Source: DASYHS01 sp035998295
Lineage (GTDB): Bacteria; Pseudomonadota; Alphaproteobacteria; Azospirillales; Azospirillaceae
DNA length: 23,020 nucleotides
Direction: 5' to 3'
Assembly (NCBI RefSeq): GCF_035998295.1
Contig: NZ_DASYHS010000245.1
Span: 1 to 23,020, forward strand
In this document: positions 1 through 7,094 of the stretch, in pieces
Numbering within the stretch: position 1 is the first letter of the stretch
Layout: the number at the start of each line of letters is the position of its first letter
Notes under the pieces: model-generated
What the model was told of the DNA's origin: nothing
The model's database searches: none
Seen by the model: only the letters and a program-made list of their open reading frames with translations
Program-made: the position numbers and the translations under genes

Positions 1-261
1 CTCCTGTCCGCATCGCTCGCGGTCGGGAGGTTGGCGGAAGTGCTGGACGCGCCGGTCCTGCCGTTGCTTTTCGACTTGGCCATGCTGTGGCCCGCCATCG
101 CCGTCTCGGCCAAGCGTTGGCACGACCGCGACAAGAGCGCGTGGTGGATGCTGATCGGCCTGATCCCGATCGTCGGCAATATCTGGGCGTTGGTGGAAAC
201 CGGCTTCCTGCGCGGCACGTCCGGGCCGAACCGCTTCGGCCCGCCGCCGGCCGGAACCTGA
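1..261 (+). CDS. DUF805 family inner-membrane protein, C-terminal part (5' end outside window)
   Basis: The reading frame is open from base 1 to the TGA at 259-261, so the gene begins upstream of the window. A TTG at base 31 lies inside the frame and is not the true start. The visible part holds a hydrophobic stretch, then the RWHDRDKSAWWML segment and a second hydrophobic helix (LIGLIPIVGNIWALVE), and ends in a Gly/Pro-rich tail with the GPNRFGP signature. That RxHDxxxSGWW-helix-GxxGxNxFGPDP arrangement is characteristic of DUF805 (YhaH-like) multi-pass membrane proteins, whose function is unknown. The gene converges on the small gene at 265-474 with only three bases between the stop codons, so any terminator must lie inside coding sequence. 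Family assignment is confident; function is not known. Confidence 0.85.
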   Translation, partial: LLSASLAVGRLAEVLDAPVLPLLFDLAMLWPAIAVSAKRWHDRDKSAWWMLIGLIPIVGNIWALVETGFLRGTSGPNRFGPPPAGT

Positions 262-264
262 GGG

Positions 265-474
265 TCAGGCGGCTCGGCGCAGGCAGACGGCGCGGGCACC
301 TCCCAGATCCGAGGTCAGGACCTGGAAATGAAACTCCGCCCCCGTGTCGAGGTGGTCGAGATCGTCGATCTGCACGCTCTCGACGTCGAACGGGAATTCC
401 CGGGCGTCCTCGCGGCACACCAGCCGACCCGCGCGGGCCTCTTCATCGACATGTACGATCCGTCCGATCCGCAT
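265..474 (-). CDS. Small OB-fold / cold-shock-domain-like protein (hypothetical, 69 aa)
   Basis: A 69-residue protein starting at ATG 474 with a purine-rich GGAAG stretch just upstream. The pattern MRIGRIVHVDEEARAGRL...PFDVESVQIDD...L.TGAEFHFQVLTSDLGGARAVCLRRA resembles a cold-shock/OB fold: an opening Gly-x-(I/V) strand, a middle DV strand, the L-x-x-G-x-x-(V/F)-x-F strand, and a closing G-x-A-x-x-V strand. The aromatic RNP1 residues that bind RNA in classical Csp proteins (KGFGFI) are not present, so nucleic-acid binding should not be assumed. Other open frames overlap this stretch on both strands, but this one has a proper ATG, a plausible ribosome site and a sensible protein pattern. Both the gene call and the fold are moderate-confidence. 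Confidence 0.55.
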   Translation of the reverse strand: MRIGRIVHVDEEARAGRLVCREDAREFPFDVESVQIDDLDHLDTGAEFHFQVLTSDLGGARAVCLRRAA

Positions 475-586
475 TTCTTCCGTTCCTCGTCCTCCAGCCC
501 CGGCAGGGGCACGTAGGGGCGGCCCGTTCGGATGAGACCGGCGAGGTGCCCCTTGCCGGAAACGGCCCGTGCCGCGGTGGCCGGCA

Positions 587-599
587 GGAATAACATTCC
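587..599. repeat. 13-bp perfect inverted repeat GGAAT-AAC-ATTCC
   Basis: GGAATAACATTCC reads as two 5-bp arms around a 3-bp centre. It sits in the 188-bp gap between the two leftward genes, upstream of the OB-fold-like gene and downstream of the TauE gene. It could be a small operator for the former. It is short enough to arise by chance. Confidence 0.3.
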
Positions 600-662
600 G
601 CAGGGGCGAAACAGGAGCGGGGAAGAATACTTACCGCCTTGGGAGTAACCCGGATTGCCCGC

Positions 663-1436
663 TCAGCCCTGCCCTGAAGCGTTGATCGACTTCCAGATCA
701 ACTCGACGGCGAGGATGACCAGCAGTCCGAGGATAATGACATCGAAGGTCCTGCGGCTCAGCGCACGGCCCACCCATGCGCCGAGCGGCATCAGTGCCAA
801 TACGGGGACGAGCGCTATCAGGCCCTCGACGAAGCGCGGCCAGGACATGATCCCCGCAACGGCCAATGCTGGAAGCTGGGTCAGCGAGAACAACAGGAAC
901 ATTGCCGAGACGGCAAAGATGTGGGCCTCGCGCTCCAGCCGCAAGGCATGGATGAAAGTCACGCCAATCGGAGACGAGATCCCGGTCGCCCCCTGCAGCA
1001 TTCCGGCCGCGGCCCCGGCGACGGGCGCCAAACCCCGCCCGGCGTCGCCGCTGAGACGAAAATCGGTGTGCAGGACCTGCAGGCCGACATAGGCCACCAC
1101 CAAGAGGCCGAGCACCAGCGACAGGCTGCGTTCCGGCACCGCCGTCAGCAGCCAGGTGCCGATGCCGATCCCGAAGATGCCGGCCGCAAGGAGCCGCTTC
1201 AGAAAGCTCGCGCCCCGGGCATGGGAGCGGTGCTGCCAGACCTGCCAGGCATTGGTCACGATGAGGGGCACCGTCAGGACGGCGATCGCGTGAGGGACCC
1301 CGAACGCCGTCGCCAGCATGGGCATGGCGATGATCGGCAGTCCCATGCCGGTCGCCCCCTTCACCATTGCGCCGGCACCGAGCGCAAGCCCGATCAGGGC
1401 CAGGGTTTCCATCTGGATCGCGCCCATGCATTCCAT
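663..1436 (-). CDS. TauE/SafE family transmembrane permease (putative anion/organosulfur exporter)
   Basis: A 257-residue polytopic inner-membrane protein, the usual length for the TauE/SafE (DUF81) family, which exports or imports small anions such as sulfite, sulfoacetate or other organic acids. Both half-repeats are visible: GAGAMVKGATGMGLPIIAMP near residues 20-40 and AGAAAGMLQGATGISSPIGV near residues 138-157. These are the paired G-x-x-x-G-x-TG(I/M)G/S-x-P motifs of the family. About eight hydrophobic helices can be traced. Three in-frame ATGs (1436, 1424, 1412) could start it. The first is used here; the last gives the most typical N-terminus (METLALIGLALG). It is divergent from the catabolic operon starting at 1544, so it may share its regulation and could carry a product or substrate of that pathway, but this is inference. 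Confidence 0.88.
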   Translation of the reverse strand: MECMGAIQMETLALIGLALGAGAMVKGATGMGLPIIAMPMLATAFGVPHAIAVLTVPLIVTNAWQVWQHRSHARGASFLKRLLAAGIFGIGIGTWLLTAVPERSLSLVLGLLVVAYVGLQVLHTDFRLSGDAGRGLAPVAGAAAGMLQGATGISSPIGVTFIHALRLEREAHIFAVSAMFLLFSLTQLPALAVAGIMSWPRFVEGLIALVPVLALMPLGAWVGRALSRRTFDVIILGLLVILAVELIWKSINASGQG

Positions 1437-1460
1437 CCGAAAGTAAATGAGCAGTTACGT

Positions 1461-1466
1461 ATTATA
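1461..1466 (-). promoter_or_regulatory. Candidate -10 box (TATAAT) for the TauE gene
   Basis: The minus strand reads TATAAT here, 25 bases upstream of the first ATG of the permease gene, in a locally AT-rich patch of an otherwise GC-rich region. No good -35 hexamer lies at the correct distance, so the promoter is only tentative. Confidence 0.4.
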
Positions 1467-1480
1467 CATCGGAATTTACG

Positions 1481-1510
1481 GTTGACACAGCCTGACCTGC
1501 GCGTGTCCAC
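1481..1510. promoter_or_regulatory. Inverted repeat GTTGACAC-N14-GTGTCCAC in the divergent promoter region
   Basis: The left arm GTTGACAC (1481-1488) pairs with the right arm GTGTCCAC (1503-1510) at seven of eight positions. The left arm also contains a perfect TTGACA (1482-1487), a consensus -35 hexamer pointing toward the operon at 1544. TTGACAC recurs at 7014-7020, upstream of the transporter genes. An operator for the TetR protein encoded at 10197 or for another regulator is possible. No clear -10 box was found at the right distance. Confidence 0.35.
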
Positions 1511-1543
1511 TGGCTTAAGTAACTAATTGGTTATTGGTGGGCC

Positions 1544-2371
1544 ATGCGGATCGCGTTGTGCAACGAGGTGCTGCGGGACATGCCGTTCGAGCGGCAATGC
1601 GCCTACGCTGCGGCGCTTGGCTACGACGGGCTGGAAGTGGCACCCTTCACCCTGGCCGACGATCCGCGGACGCTCACCGGGCCCCGTGCCGCGGAAATCC
1701 GACGGGTGGCTGCGGACCACGGGCTGCGCATCACCGGCCTGCATTGGCTGCTCGTCGCGCCCGAGGGGCTTTCGGTGACCGAGGCCGACGCCGGTGTCCG
1801 CGCCGCGACGCTCGACATGATGCATCGTCTGGTCGATCTGTGTGCGGCGCTTGGCGGCGACGTGCTCGTCCATGGCTCGCCGCGGCAGCGGACGCTGCCT
1901 GCGAACGGGCGCGAGGAGGCGGTTCGGCGTGCTACCGACTGCTTCGCGGCCGCGGGTGCTGCGGCGGGCCGGGCCGGTGTCACCTATTGCATCGAGCCGC
2001 TGTCGCCGACCGAGACCAATTTCGTCAATACCGTCGCCGAGGCGGCGGCGCTGGTGGAGGCGATCGGCGAGCCGGCCCTGCGGACCATGATCGACACCTC
2101 GGCGGCCAAGGCCGCCGAGGTGGAGGCCGTCGAAGCGCTGCTCGATCGGTGGCTGCCCACCGGGCTGATCGCCCACGTTCAGGTGAACGATGCCAACCGC
2201 CGCGGGCCGGGGCAGGGCACGGACACGTTCGCGCCGATGTTCGCGGCGTTGCGCCGCCATGGCTGGGACCGCACGGTCGCGGTCGAGCCGTTCGACTACC
2301 AGCCCGACGGGCCCGGCTGCGCGGCACGCGCGATCGGCTATGTCCGCGGCATCCTGGAGGCGCTGCCATGA
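1544..2371 (+). CDS. Sugar phosphate isomerase/epimerase-like TIM-barrel protein (AP endonuclease 2 family), first copy
   Basis: A 275-residue protein of the xylose-isomerase-like TIM-barrel superfamily (PF01261), whose members include D-tagatose/psicose 3-epimerases, hydroxypyruvate isomerase and inosose dehydratase. The four expected metal ligands can be placed: Glu151 in YCIEPL, Asp184 in MIDTSAAK, His211 in HVQVND and Glu248 in AVEPFDY. This is the Glu-Asp-His-Glu set that coordinates Mn/Co/Mg in 3-epimerases. It is the first gene of the catabolic operon; its TGA overlaps the ATG of the next gene (ATGA, 2368-2371), implying translational coupling. Its likely role is isomerisation, epimerisation or dehydration of a keto-sugar or sugar acid. 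The exact reaction cannot be assigned, and a second, dissimilar member of the same superfamily lies at 6103. Confidence 0.88.
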   Translation: MRIALCNEVLRDMPFERQCAYAAALGYDGLEVAPFTLADDPRTLTGPRAAEIRRVAADHGLRITGLHWLLVAPEGLSVTEADAGVRAATLDMMHRLVDLCAALGGDVLVHGSPRQRTLPANGREEAVRRATDCFAAAGAAAGRAGVTYCIEPLSPTETNFVNTVAEAAALVEAIGEPALRTMIDTSAAKAAEVEAVEALLDRWLPTGLIAHVQVNDANRRGPGQGTDTFAPMFAALRRHGWDRTVAVEPFDYQPDGPGCAARAIGYVRGILEALP

Positions 2372-3759
2372 CCGCGTCCGCCGTGGTGGTCCGCGCGGTC
2401 GAGGCGTTCGAGCGGCCCGTGACGCTGCGGCTGCCCTTCCGCTTCGGCGTGGTGACCTTGCGCGAGGCGTCGCAAGCGTTCCTGCGCACGTATGTCGAGC
2501 GGCCGGACGGGCGGGGCGCCTGGGGGCACGCGGCGGAGCTGATGATCCCGAAATGGTTCGACAAGCGTTTCGACCTCGGCAACGAGGAGAACGTCGAGCA
2601 GCTCCGCAACTCGATCCGGGTCGCACGCGAAATCCACCTGTGCGCGGACGGGTACCGGGCGCCGGTCGACCTTGCCCATGCCGCGGAGGCCGAGCAGCGC
2701 CGGCGGCTGGCGGATGAGAACGGGCTCGTCGCCGGCTACGGTCCGGCCCTGGCCGCGCGCGCCGTGCTGGATGCGGTGTGCCGCCTGGACGGCATCTCGT
2801 TCTACGATGCCGTCCGGACCAACCGGATCGGGATGCGTGCCGACCACCTGCCGGACGACCTGCGCGGCTTCGACATCGGCGCGTTCCTGGCCGACCTGCG
2901 GCCCCGCATGGAGATCGAGGCGCGCCACACGGTCGGCCTTGCGGACCCGATCATCGAGGCCGAGGTGCCCGAGGCCCGGGACGGGTTGCCCGAAAGCCTG
3001 GAGGCCGTCGTCGCCCGGTACGGTCACCGCTGGTTCAAGATCAAGGTATCGGGCAACCCGGATACCGACCTGGAGCGCCTCGCGGCCATCGCCGCCGTGC
3101 TCGACCGGCTGGACGATTACCGGACGACGCTCGACGGCAACGAGCAGTTCACGGACATCCCGCTGCTCGGAGACTTCCTGGAACGGCTTTGGGGCGACCG
3201 GCGTCTCGCCCGTCTCGCCGCGTCGATCGCCTATGTCGAGCAGCCGCTTCACCGCTCGGTCGCGCTCGACCGCCATCTCGGCGAACTTGCCGACCGGGTG
3301 CCTTTCCTGATCGACGAGAGCGACGCCGAGGATGACAGCGTCGCGCAGGCGCGCCCGCTCGGCTACCGCGGCGTCTCCTCCAAGACCTGCAAGGGGCTTT
3401 ACCGCTCGCTTCTCAATGCGGCCCGCTGCCGGCACTGGGGAGCGGGGCGGTATTTCCTGTCGGGGGAGGACCTGACGACCCAGCCGGGCCTGGCGGTACA
3501 GCAGGACCTGGCGCTGGTGGCGCTGCTCGGCCTGTCCCATGTCGAGCGCAACGGGCACCACTACGTGGACGGCATGCAAGGGGCGGGCGAAGCCGAGATG
3601 GACCGCTTCGCACGAGCCCATCCCGATCTGTACCGGCGCGACGCGACCGGGCTTCACCTCGAGATAACCGGCGGACGTCTCCGGATCGCGTCGCTGGCCT
3701 GCGCCGGCTACGCGGCGGGAGCCGTGCCCGACTACGACACGATGCGGCCTATCGTCTGA
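2368..3759 (+). CDS. Enolase-superfamily (mandelate racemase/muconate lactonizing-like) enzyme
   Basis: A 463-residue protein starting at the ATG that overlaps the previous stop. An upstream in-frame extension exists but lies inside the previous gene. The enolase-superfamily barrel signature is present in order: Lys224-x-Lys226 (FKIKVSG), acid at Asp256 (TLDGNEQ), Glu291 (YVEQPL), Asp317/Glu318 (LIDESDA), then Lys339/Lys342 (SSKTCKG). Such enzymes abstract the proton alpha to a Mg-bound carboxylate, giving dehydration, epimerisation or racemisation; sugar acid dehydratases are typical. The terminal lysine pair is like the muconate-lactonizing subgroup rather than the His-Asp dyad of mandelate racemase. 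The protein is 60-90 residues longer than most family members, with extra sequence before the first catalytic lysine. It is probably specific to the acid made in this operon. The superfamily is confident; the reaction is open. Confidence 0.85.
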   Translation: MTASAVVVRAVEAFERPVTLRLPFRFGVVTLREASQAFLRTYVERPDGRGAWGHAAELMIPKWFDKRFDLGNEENVEQLRNSIRVAREIHLCADGYRAPVDLAHAAEAEQRRRLADENGLVAGYGPALAARAVLDAVCRLDGISFYDAVRTNRIGMRADHLPDDLRGFDIGAFLADLRPRMEIEARHTVGLADPIIEAEVPEARDGLPESLEAVVARYGHRWFKIKVSGNPDTDLERLAAIAAVLDRLDDYRTTLDGNEQFTDIPLLGDFLERLWGDRRLARLAASIAYVEQPLHRSVALDRHLGELADRVPFLIDESDAEDDSVAQARPLGYRGVSSKTCKGLYRSLLNAARCRHWGAGRYFLSGEDLTTQPGLAVQQDLALVALLGLSHVERNGHHYVDGMQGAGEAEMDRFARAHPDLYRRDATGLHLEITGGRLRIASLACAGYAAGAVPDYDTMRPIV

Positions 3760-3789
3760 GAAGAGCCGCCCGAGCAGAGGGAGAGAACC

Positions 3790-4941
3790 ATGGAGACCAG
3801 ACGCATCGGCGTCATCATGAACGGCATCACCGGGCGCATGGGCATGAACCAGCACCTGATCCGCTCGGTGCTGGCGATCCGCGACCAGGGCGGCATCGCG
3901 CTTCGCAACGGCGACCGCCTCGTGCCCGACCCCATCCTGGTCGGGCGCAATGCGGCCAAGCTGGAACGGCTTGCCGCCGAGCACGGCGTGCCGCGCTGGA
4001 CCACCGACCTCGACGGCGCGCTGGCGAACCCGGACGACGCCATCTTCTTCGATGCGGCGTCGACCCAGCTTCGCGTCGAGTTGCTCCGCAAGGCGATCGC
4101 GGCCGGCAAGCACGTCTATTGCGAGAAGCCCATCTCCGACAACCTCGCGGATGCCGTCGCCCTCTACCGCACCGCCGAGGCGGCGGGCGTGAAGAACGGC
4201 GCGGTCCAGGACAAGTTGTGGCTGCCGGGCCTGCGCAAGCTGAAGCGCCTGATCGACGGCGGGTTCTTCGGCCGCATCCTCAGCGTGCGGATCGAGTTCG
4301 GCTACTGGGTCTTCGAGGGCGACTGGCTGCCGGCGCAGCGGCCGTCCTGGAACTACCGGAAGGAGGATGGCGGCGGCATCATCCTCGACATGATGTGCCA
4401 CTGGCGCTACGTCATCGACAACCTGTTCGGCGCGCCGAAGTCGCTGACCTGCCTGGGCAAGACCCACATCCCCCGCCGATGGGACGAGAACGGCCAGCCC
4501 TACGACGCGACCGCGGACGATGCGGCCTACGCGATCGTCGAGCTGGAGAACGGCGCCGTCGTCCAGATCAACAGCAGCTGGACCACGCGGGTACGCCGCG
4601 ACGATCTCGTCACCTTCCATGTCGACGGCACCGGCGGGTCCGCGGTCGCCGGCCTGACGGATTGCCGGATCCAGCCGCGCGAGGCGACGCCGAAGCCGGT
4701 CTGGAATCCCGATCAGAAGCAGACCATCGACTTCTTCGCGGACTGGCAGCTCGTGCCGGAGCGCGAGGCCTTCGACAACGCCTTCAAGGAGCAGTGGGTC
4801 CTGTTCCTGCGCCACGTCGTCGACGGCGACCCCTTCCCCTGGACCCTGCGCGAGGCGGCCAAGGGCGTGCAGTTCGCGGAGCTGAACCTGAAGAGCTGGG
4901 CCGAGCGGCGCTGGGTCGACGTTCCGGCGCTGGAGGCCTGA
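3790..4941 (+). CDS. Gfo/Idh/MocA family NAD(P)-dependent oxidoreductase
   Basis: A 383-residue dehydrogenase with a GGGAGAG ribosome site just upstream of the ATG. The N-terminal Rossmann fold opens with IGVIMNGITGRMG (residues 6-18), a glycine-rich loop reminiscent of dihydrodipicolinate reductase. The family hallmark CEKPIS follows at 111-116, with Lys113 the expected catalytic or cofactor-contacting lysine. The GGGIILDMMCHW segment puts Asp200 and His204 at the substrate site in the usual D-x-x-x-H spacing. Family members oxidise or reduce sugar hydroxyls, inositols and sugar acids using NAD(P). The gene sits 30 bases after the enolase-like gene and one base before the DUF993 gene, so co-transcription is very likely. 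In several known pathways such enzymes make a 3-keto sugar that is later cleaved; whether this is so here is inference. Confidence 0.92.
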   Translation: METRRIGVIMNGITGRMGMNQHLIRSVLAIRDQGGIALRNGDRLVPDPILVGRNAAKLERLAAEHGVPRWTTDLDGALANPDDAIFFDAASTQLRVELLRKAIAAGKHVYCEKPISDNLADAVALYRTAEAAGVKNGAVQDKLWLPGLRKLKRLIDGGFFGRILSVRIEFGYWVFEGDWLPAQRPSWNYRKEDGGGIILDMMCHWRYVIDNLFGAPKSLTCLGKTHIPRRWDENGQPYDATADDAAYAIVELENGAVVQINSSWTTRVRRDDLVTFHVDGTGGSAVAGLTDCRIQPREATPKPVWNPDQKQTIDFFADWQLVPEREAFDNAFKEQWVLFLRHVVDGDPFPWTLREAAKGVQFAELNLKSWAERRWVDVPALEA

Positions 4942-4942
4942 C

Positions 4943-6106
4943 ATGCCGCAGGTCGTCCTCCCCACCGCGTCCGGCGGGACCGAGCGCCATGCGACCGGCG
5001 AGCCGGCGGATTTCAGCGGCCTGCATGGCCGGCCGTTCGGGCGCGTGGCCTATGCCGCGGCCCATGTCGTGGCCGACCCCATGGCGGACTGCGATCCCTG
5101 GCTCACGCCGGCGATCGACTGGGAGCGCACGATCGCGTTCCGGCGCCATCTGTGGCGGCTCGGCTTCGGCGTCGCCGAGGCGATGGACACCGCGCAGCGC
5201 GGCATGGGCCTCGACTGGGCGCAGAGCCGCGAGCTGATCCGCCTCAGCGTGGCGGCGGCGCGCGAGGAAGGCGCGATGGTCGCCAGCGGCTGCGGCACCG
5301 ACCATCTGGCGCCGGCCGACGCCCGGTCGGTCGAGGACGTGATCGCCGCCTATGAGCAGCAGGCCGGGTTCATCGAAGGCGAGGGTGGCCGCCTGATCCT
5401 GATGGCGAGCCGGGCGCTCGCGGCCCGGGCGACGTCGCCAGCCGACTACGAGCGGGTCTACGGGCGTATCCTGTCCCAGGTGCGCGAGCCGGTCATCCTG
5501 CACTGGCTGGGCGACATGTTCGACCCGGCCCTGGCCGGCTACTGGGGGCGCGCGGACCTCGACGAGGCGATGGAGGTATGCCTCGGCATCATCCACGCCC
5601 ATGCCGACAAGATCGACGGCATCAAGATCTCGCTGCTCGACGACGCGAAGGAGGTCGCGATGCGCCGACGGCTGCCGGCCGGCGTGCGCATGTACACGGG
5701 CGACGACTTCAACTACCCGGCCTTGATCGAAGGCGACGGGCAGGGATACAGCCATGCCCTGCTCGGCATCTTCGATGCGATCGCGCCGGCCGCCGCCGCC
5801 GCCCTGGCGGCGCTGGAGGCGGGCGACCGTGAGCGCTACCACGCGATCCTCGGGCCGACCGTGCCGCTGTCCCGGCACGTCTTCAAGGCGCCGACGCGCT
5901 TCTACAAGACCGGTGTCGTGTTCATGGCCTACCTGAACGGCCACCAGGACCATTTCACGATGATCGGCGGCCAGGAAAGCACCCGCAGCACGCTGCACCT
6001 GGCCGAGCTGTTCCGCCTGGCCGACCGCGCCGGTCTTCTGGCCGATCCGGCCATGGCGGCGGCGCGGATGGCTGATGTCCTGCGGGTCCGGGGGGTGGCG
6101 CAATGA
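4943..6106 (+). CDS. DUF993 family protein, dihydrodipicolinate synthase-like TIM barrel (putative aldolase)
   Basis: A 387-residue protein starting one base after the preceding stop. The body resembles DUF993 (PF06187), remotely related to the class I aldolase/DHDPS family. Consistent features are the long helical N-terminus, GCGTDHL (116-122), PVILHWLGDMFDP (183-195) and DKIDGIKISLLDD (222-234). Lys228 in GIKIS sits where DHDPS-type enzymes have their Schiff-base lysine (GIK(D/E)). Later motifs include RMYTGDDFNYPALI (249-262), which resembles the DHDPS G-x-D strand, and SHALLGIFDAIAP. DUF993 genes commonly neighbour Gfo/Idh/MocA and TIM-barrel isomerase genes, as here. The inferred role is carbon-carbon bond cleavage, or a lyase/dehydratase step on the oxidised sugar; no activity can be stated. 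The next gene overlaps by ATGA at 6103-6106. Confidence 0.85.
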   Translation: MPQVVLPTASGGTERHATGEPADFSGLHGRPFGRVAYAAAHVVADPMADCDPWLTPAIDWERTIAFRRHLWRLGFGVAEAMDTAQRGMGLDWAQSRELIRLSVAAAREEGAMVASGCGTDHLAPADARSVEDVIAAYEQQAGFIEGEGGRLILMASRALAARATSPADYERVYGRILSQVREPVILHWLGDMFDPALAGYWGRADLDEAMEVCLGIIHAHADKIDGIKISLLDDAKEVAMRRRLPAGVRMYTGDDFNYPALIEGDGQGYSHALLGIFDAIAPAAAAALAALEAGDRERYHAILGPTVPLSRHVFKAPTRFYKTGVVFMAYLNGHQDHFTMIGGQESTRSTLHLAELFRLADRAGLLADPAMAAARMADVLRVRGVAQ

Positions 6107-6942
6107 CCGCGCGTCCGCTCCACGACCATTCCCGCCTGTCGATCAACGATGCCACGACCAAGGCGCAATGGACCCTGGAACAGGCGATCCAGGGCTATTC
6201 GGCACAGGGCGTGCGCGGCATCTCCGTCTGGCGCGACAAGCTCGCGGAGTGCGGCGTGCCCCGGGCGGCGGCGTTGCTCGCCGACCATGGGATGACGGTC
6301 ACCGGGCTGTGCCGCGGCGGCATGTTCCCGGCGCCGACGGCGGTCGAGAGGAGGGCCGCCATCGACGACAACCGCCGGGCGATCGAGGAGGCGGTGGCGA
6401 TCGGCGCGCAGTGCCTCGTGCTGGTCGCCGGCGGCCTGCCGAAGGGGGCCAAGGACCTGGTCGGCGCGCGCATGATGGTCCAGGACGGCATCGCCGCGGT
6501 CCTCGAGGAGGCGCGCGCCGCCGGCATGCCGCTCGCGATCGAGCCGCTGCACCCGATGTATGCCGCGGACCGCTGCTGCATCAACACCATGGCCCAGGCG
6601 AACGACCTGTGCGACCGCCTCGGCCCCGGCGTCGGCATCGCGGTCGACGTCTATCACGTCTGGTGGGACCCCGACCTCGACCGCCAGATCCGGCGCGCCG
6701 GCAAGGACAGGCTGCTCGCCTTCCACATCTGCGACTGGCTGATCCCGACCCGCGACCTCCTGCTGGACCGCGGCATGATGGGCGACGGCATCATCGACAT
6801 TCCCCTGATCCGCGGCTGGGTCGAGGAGGCCGGATACGAGGGCTTCCACGAGGTCGAGATCTTCTCCGCCGAGACCTGGTGGAAGCGCGATCCGAACGAA
6901 GTGGTTACCGTCTGCAAGGAACGCTATCTGACGGTCGTCTAG
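6103..6942 (+). CDS. Sugar phosphate isomerase/epimerase-like TIM-barrel protein, second copy
   Basis: A 279-residue member of the same PF01261 superfamily as the protein at 1544, but clearly not a recent duplicate. Its metal ligands can be placed at Glu147 (AIEPLHPM), Asp182 (AVDVYHVWWD), His208 (FHICDW) and Glu252 (EVEIFS). The N-terminus NDATTKAQWTLEQAIQGYSAQGVRGISVW fits the inosose/keto-sugar isomerase type. It is the last gene of the enzyme block, overlapping DUF993 by four bases. A 152-base gap follows before the transporter genes. It probably isomerises or dehydrates a keto-sugar intermediate. Conservation of the DVYHVWWDP and CDW motifs suggests it stays in one orthologous group that travels with DUF993, though this needs a database check. 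Confidence 0.88.
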   Translation: MTARPLHDHSRLSINDATTKAQWTLEQAIQGYSAQGVRGISVWRDKLAECGVPRAAALLADHGMTVTGLCRGGMFPAPTAVERRAAIDDNRRAIEEAVAIGAQCLVLVAGGLPKGAKDLVGARMMVQDGIAAVLEEARAAGMPLAIEPLHPMYAADRCCINTMAQANDLCDRLGPGVGIAVDVYHVWWDPDLDRQIRRAGKDRLLAFHICDWLIPTRDLLLDRGMMGDGIIDIPLIRGWVEEAGYEGFHEVEIFSAETWWKRDPNEVVTVCKERYLTVV

Positions 6943-7013
6943 TCCCTTTCGGGAGCTGAAGTCGCCTCTTCCGATTCATGTGCCAAGCGGCGAACTGAAC
7001 GGTTACTTGGTGC

Positions 7014-7019
7014 TTGACA
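7014..7019 (+). promoter_or_regulatory. Candidate -35 hexamer (TTGACA) ahead of the transporter genes
   Basis: A perfect TTGACA lies about 75 bases upstream of the receptor gene start, within TTGACAC, the same heptamer seen upstream of the enzyme operon (1482-1488). No convincing -10 hexamer is found 16-18 bases downstream, so a promoter here is tentative. The 152-base gap 6943-7094 is the longest in the block, so separate initiation for the transporter is reasonable. Confidence 0.35.
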
Positions 7020-7094
7020 CGCTCCCGGATGGTGGGCACGCTTTCCAAAAGCCGTTGCGTAGCTGAACAACGAAATCAAAATACGGGAGGAGAC

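Noticed and set aside
2338..4965. Very long open frame of 875 codons on the minus strand opposite the enolase-like and dehydrogenase genes
   Set aside because: It has no start context, an Arg/Gly/Val/Asp-rich composition typical of antisense GC-rich DNA, and opposes genes with clear family motifs.
7031..7050. Possible sigma54 promoter (GGTGGGCACGCTTT) ahead of the receptor gene
   Set aside because: It resembles the -24 box, but no GC dinucleotide lies 10 bases after the GG, so the -12 element is missing.
7014..7094. Earlier TTG start for the TctC receptor
   Set aside because: It lacks a ribosome site and would add 27 residues ahead of a perfect signal peptide that starts at ATG 7095 after GGAGGAG.
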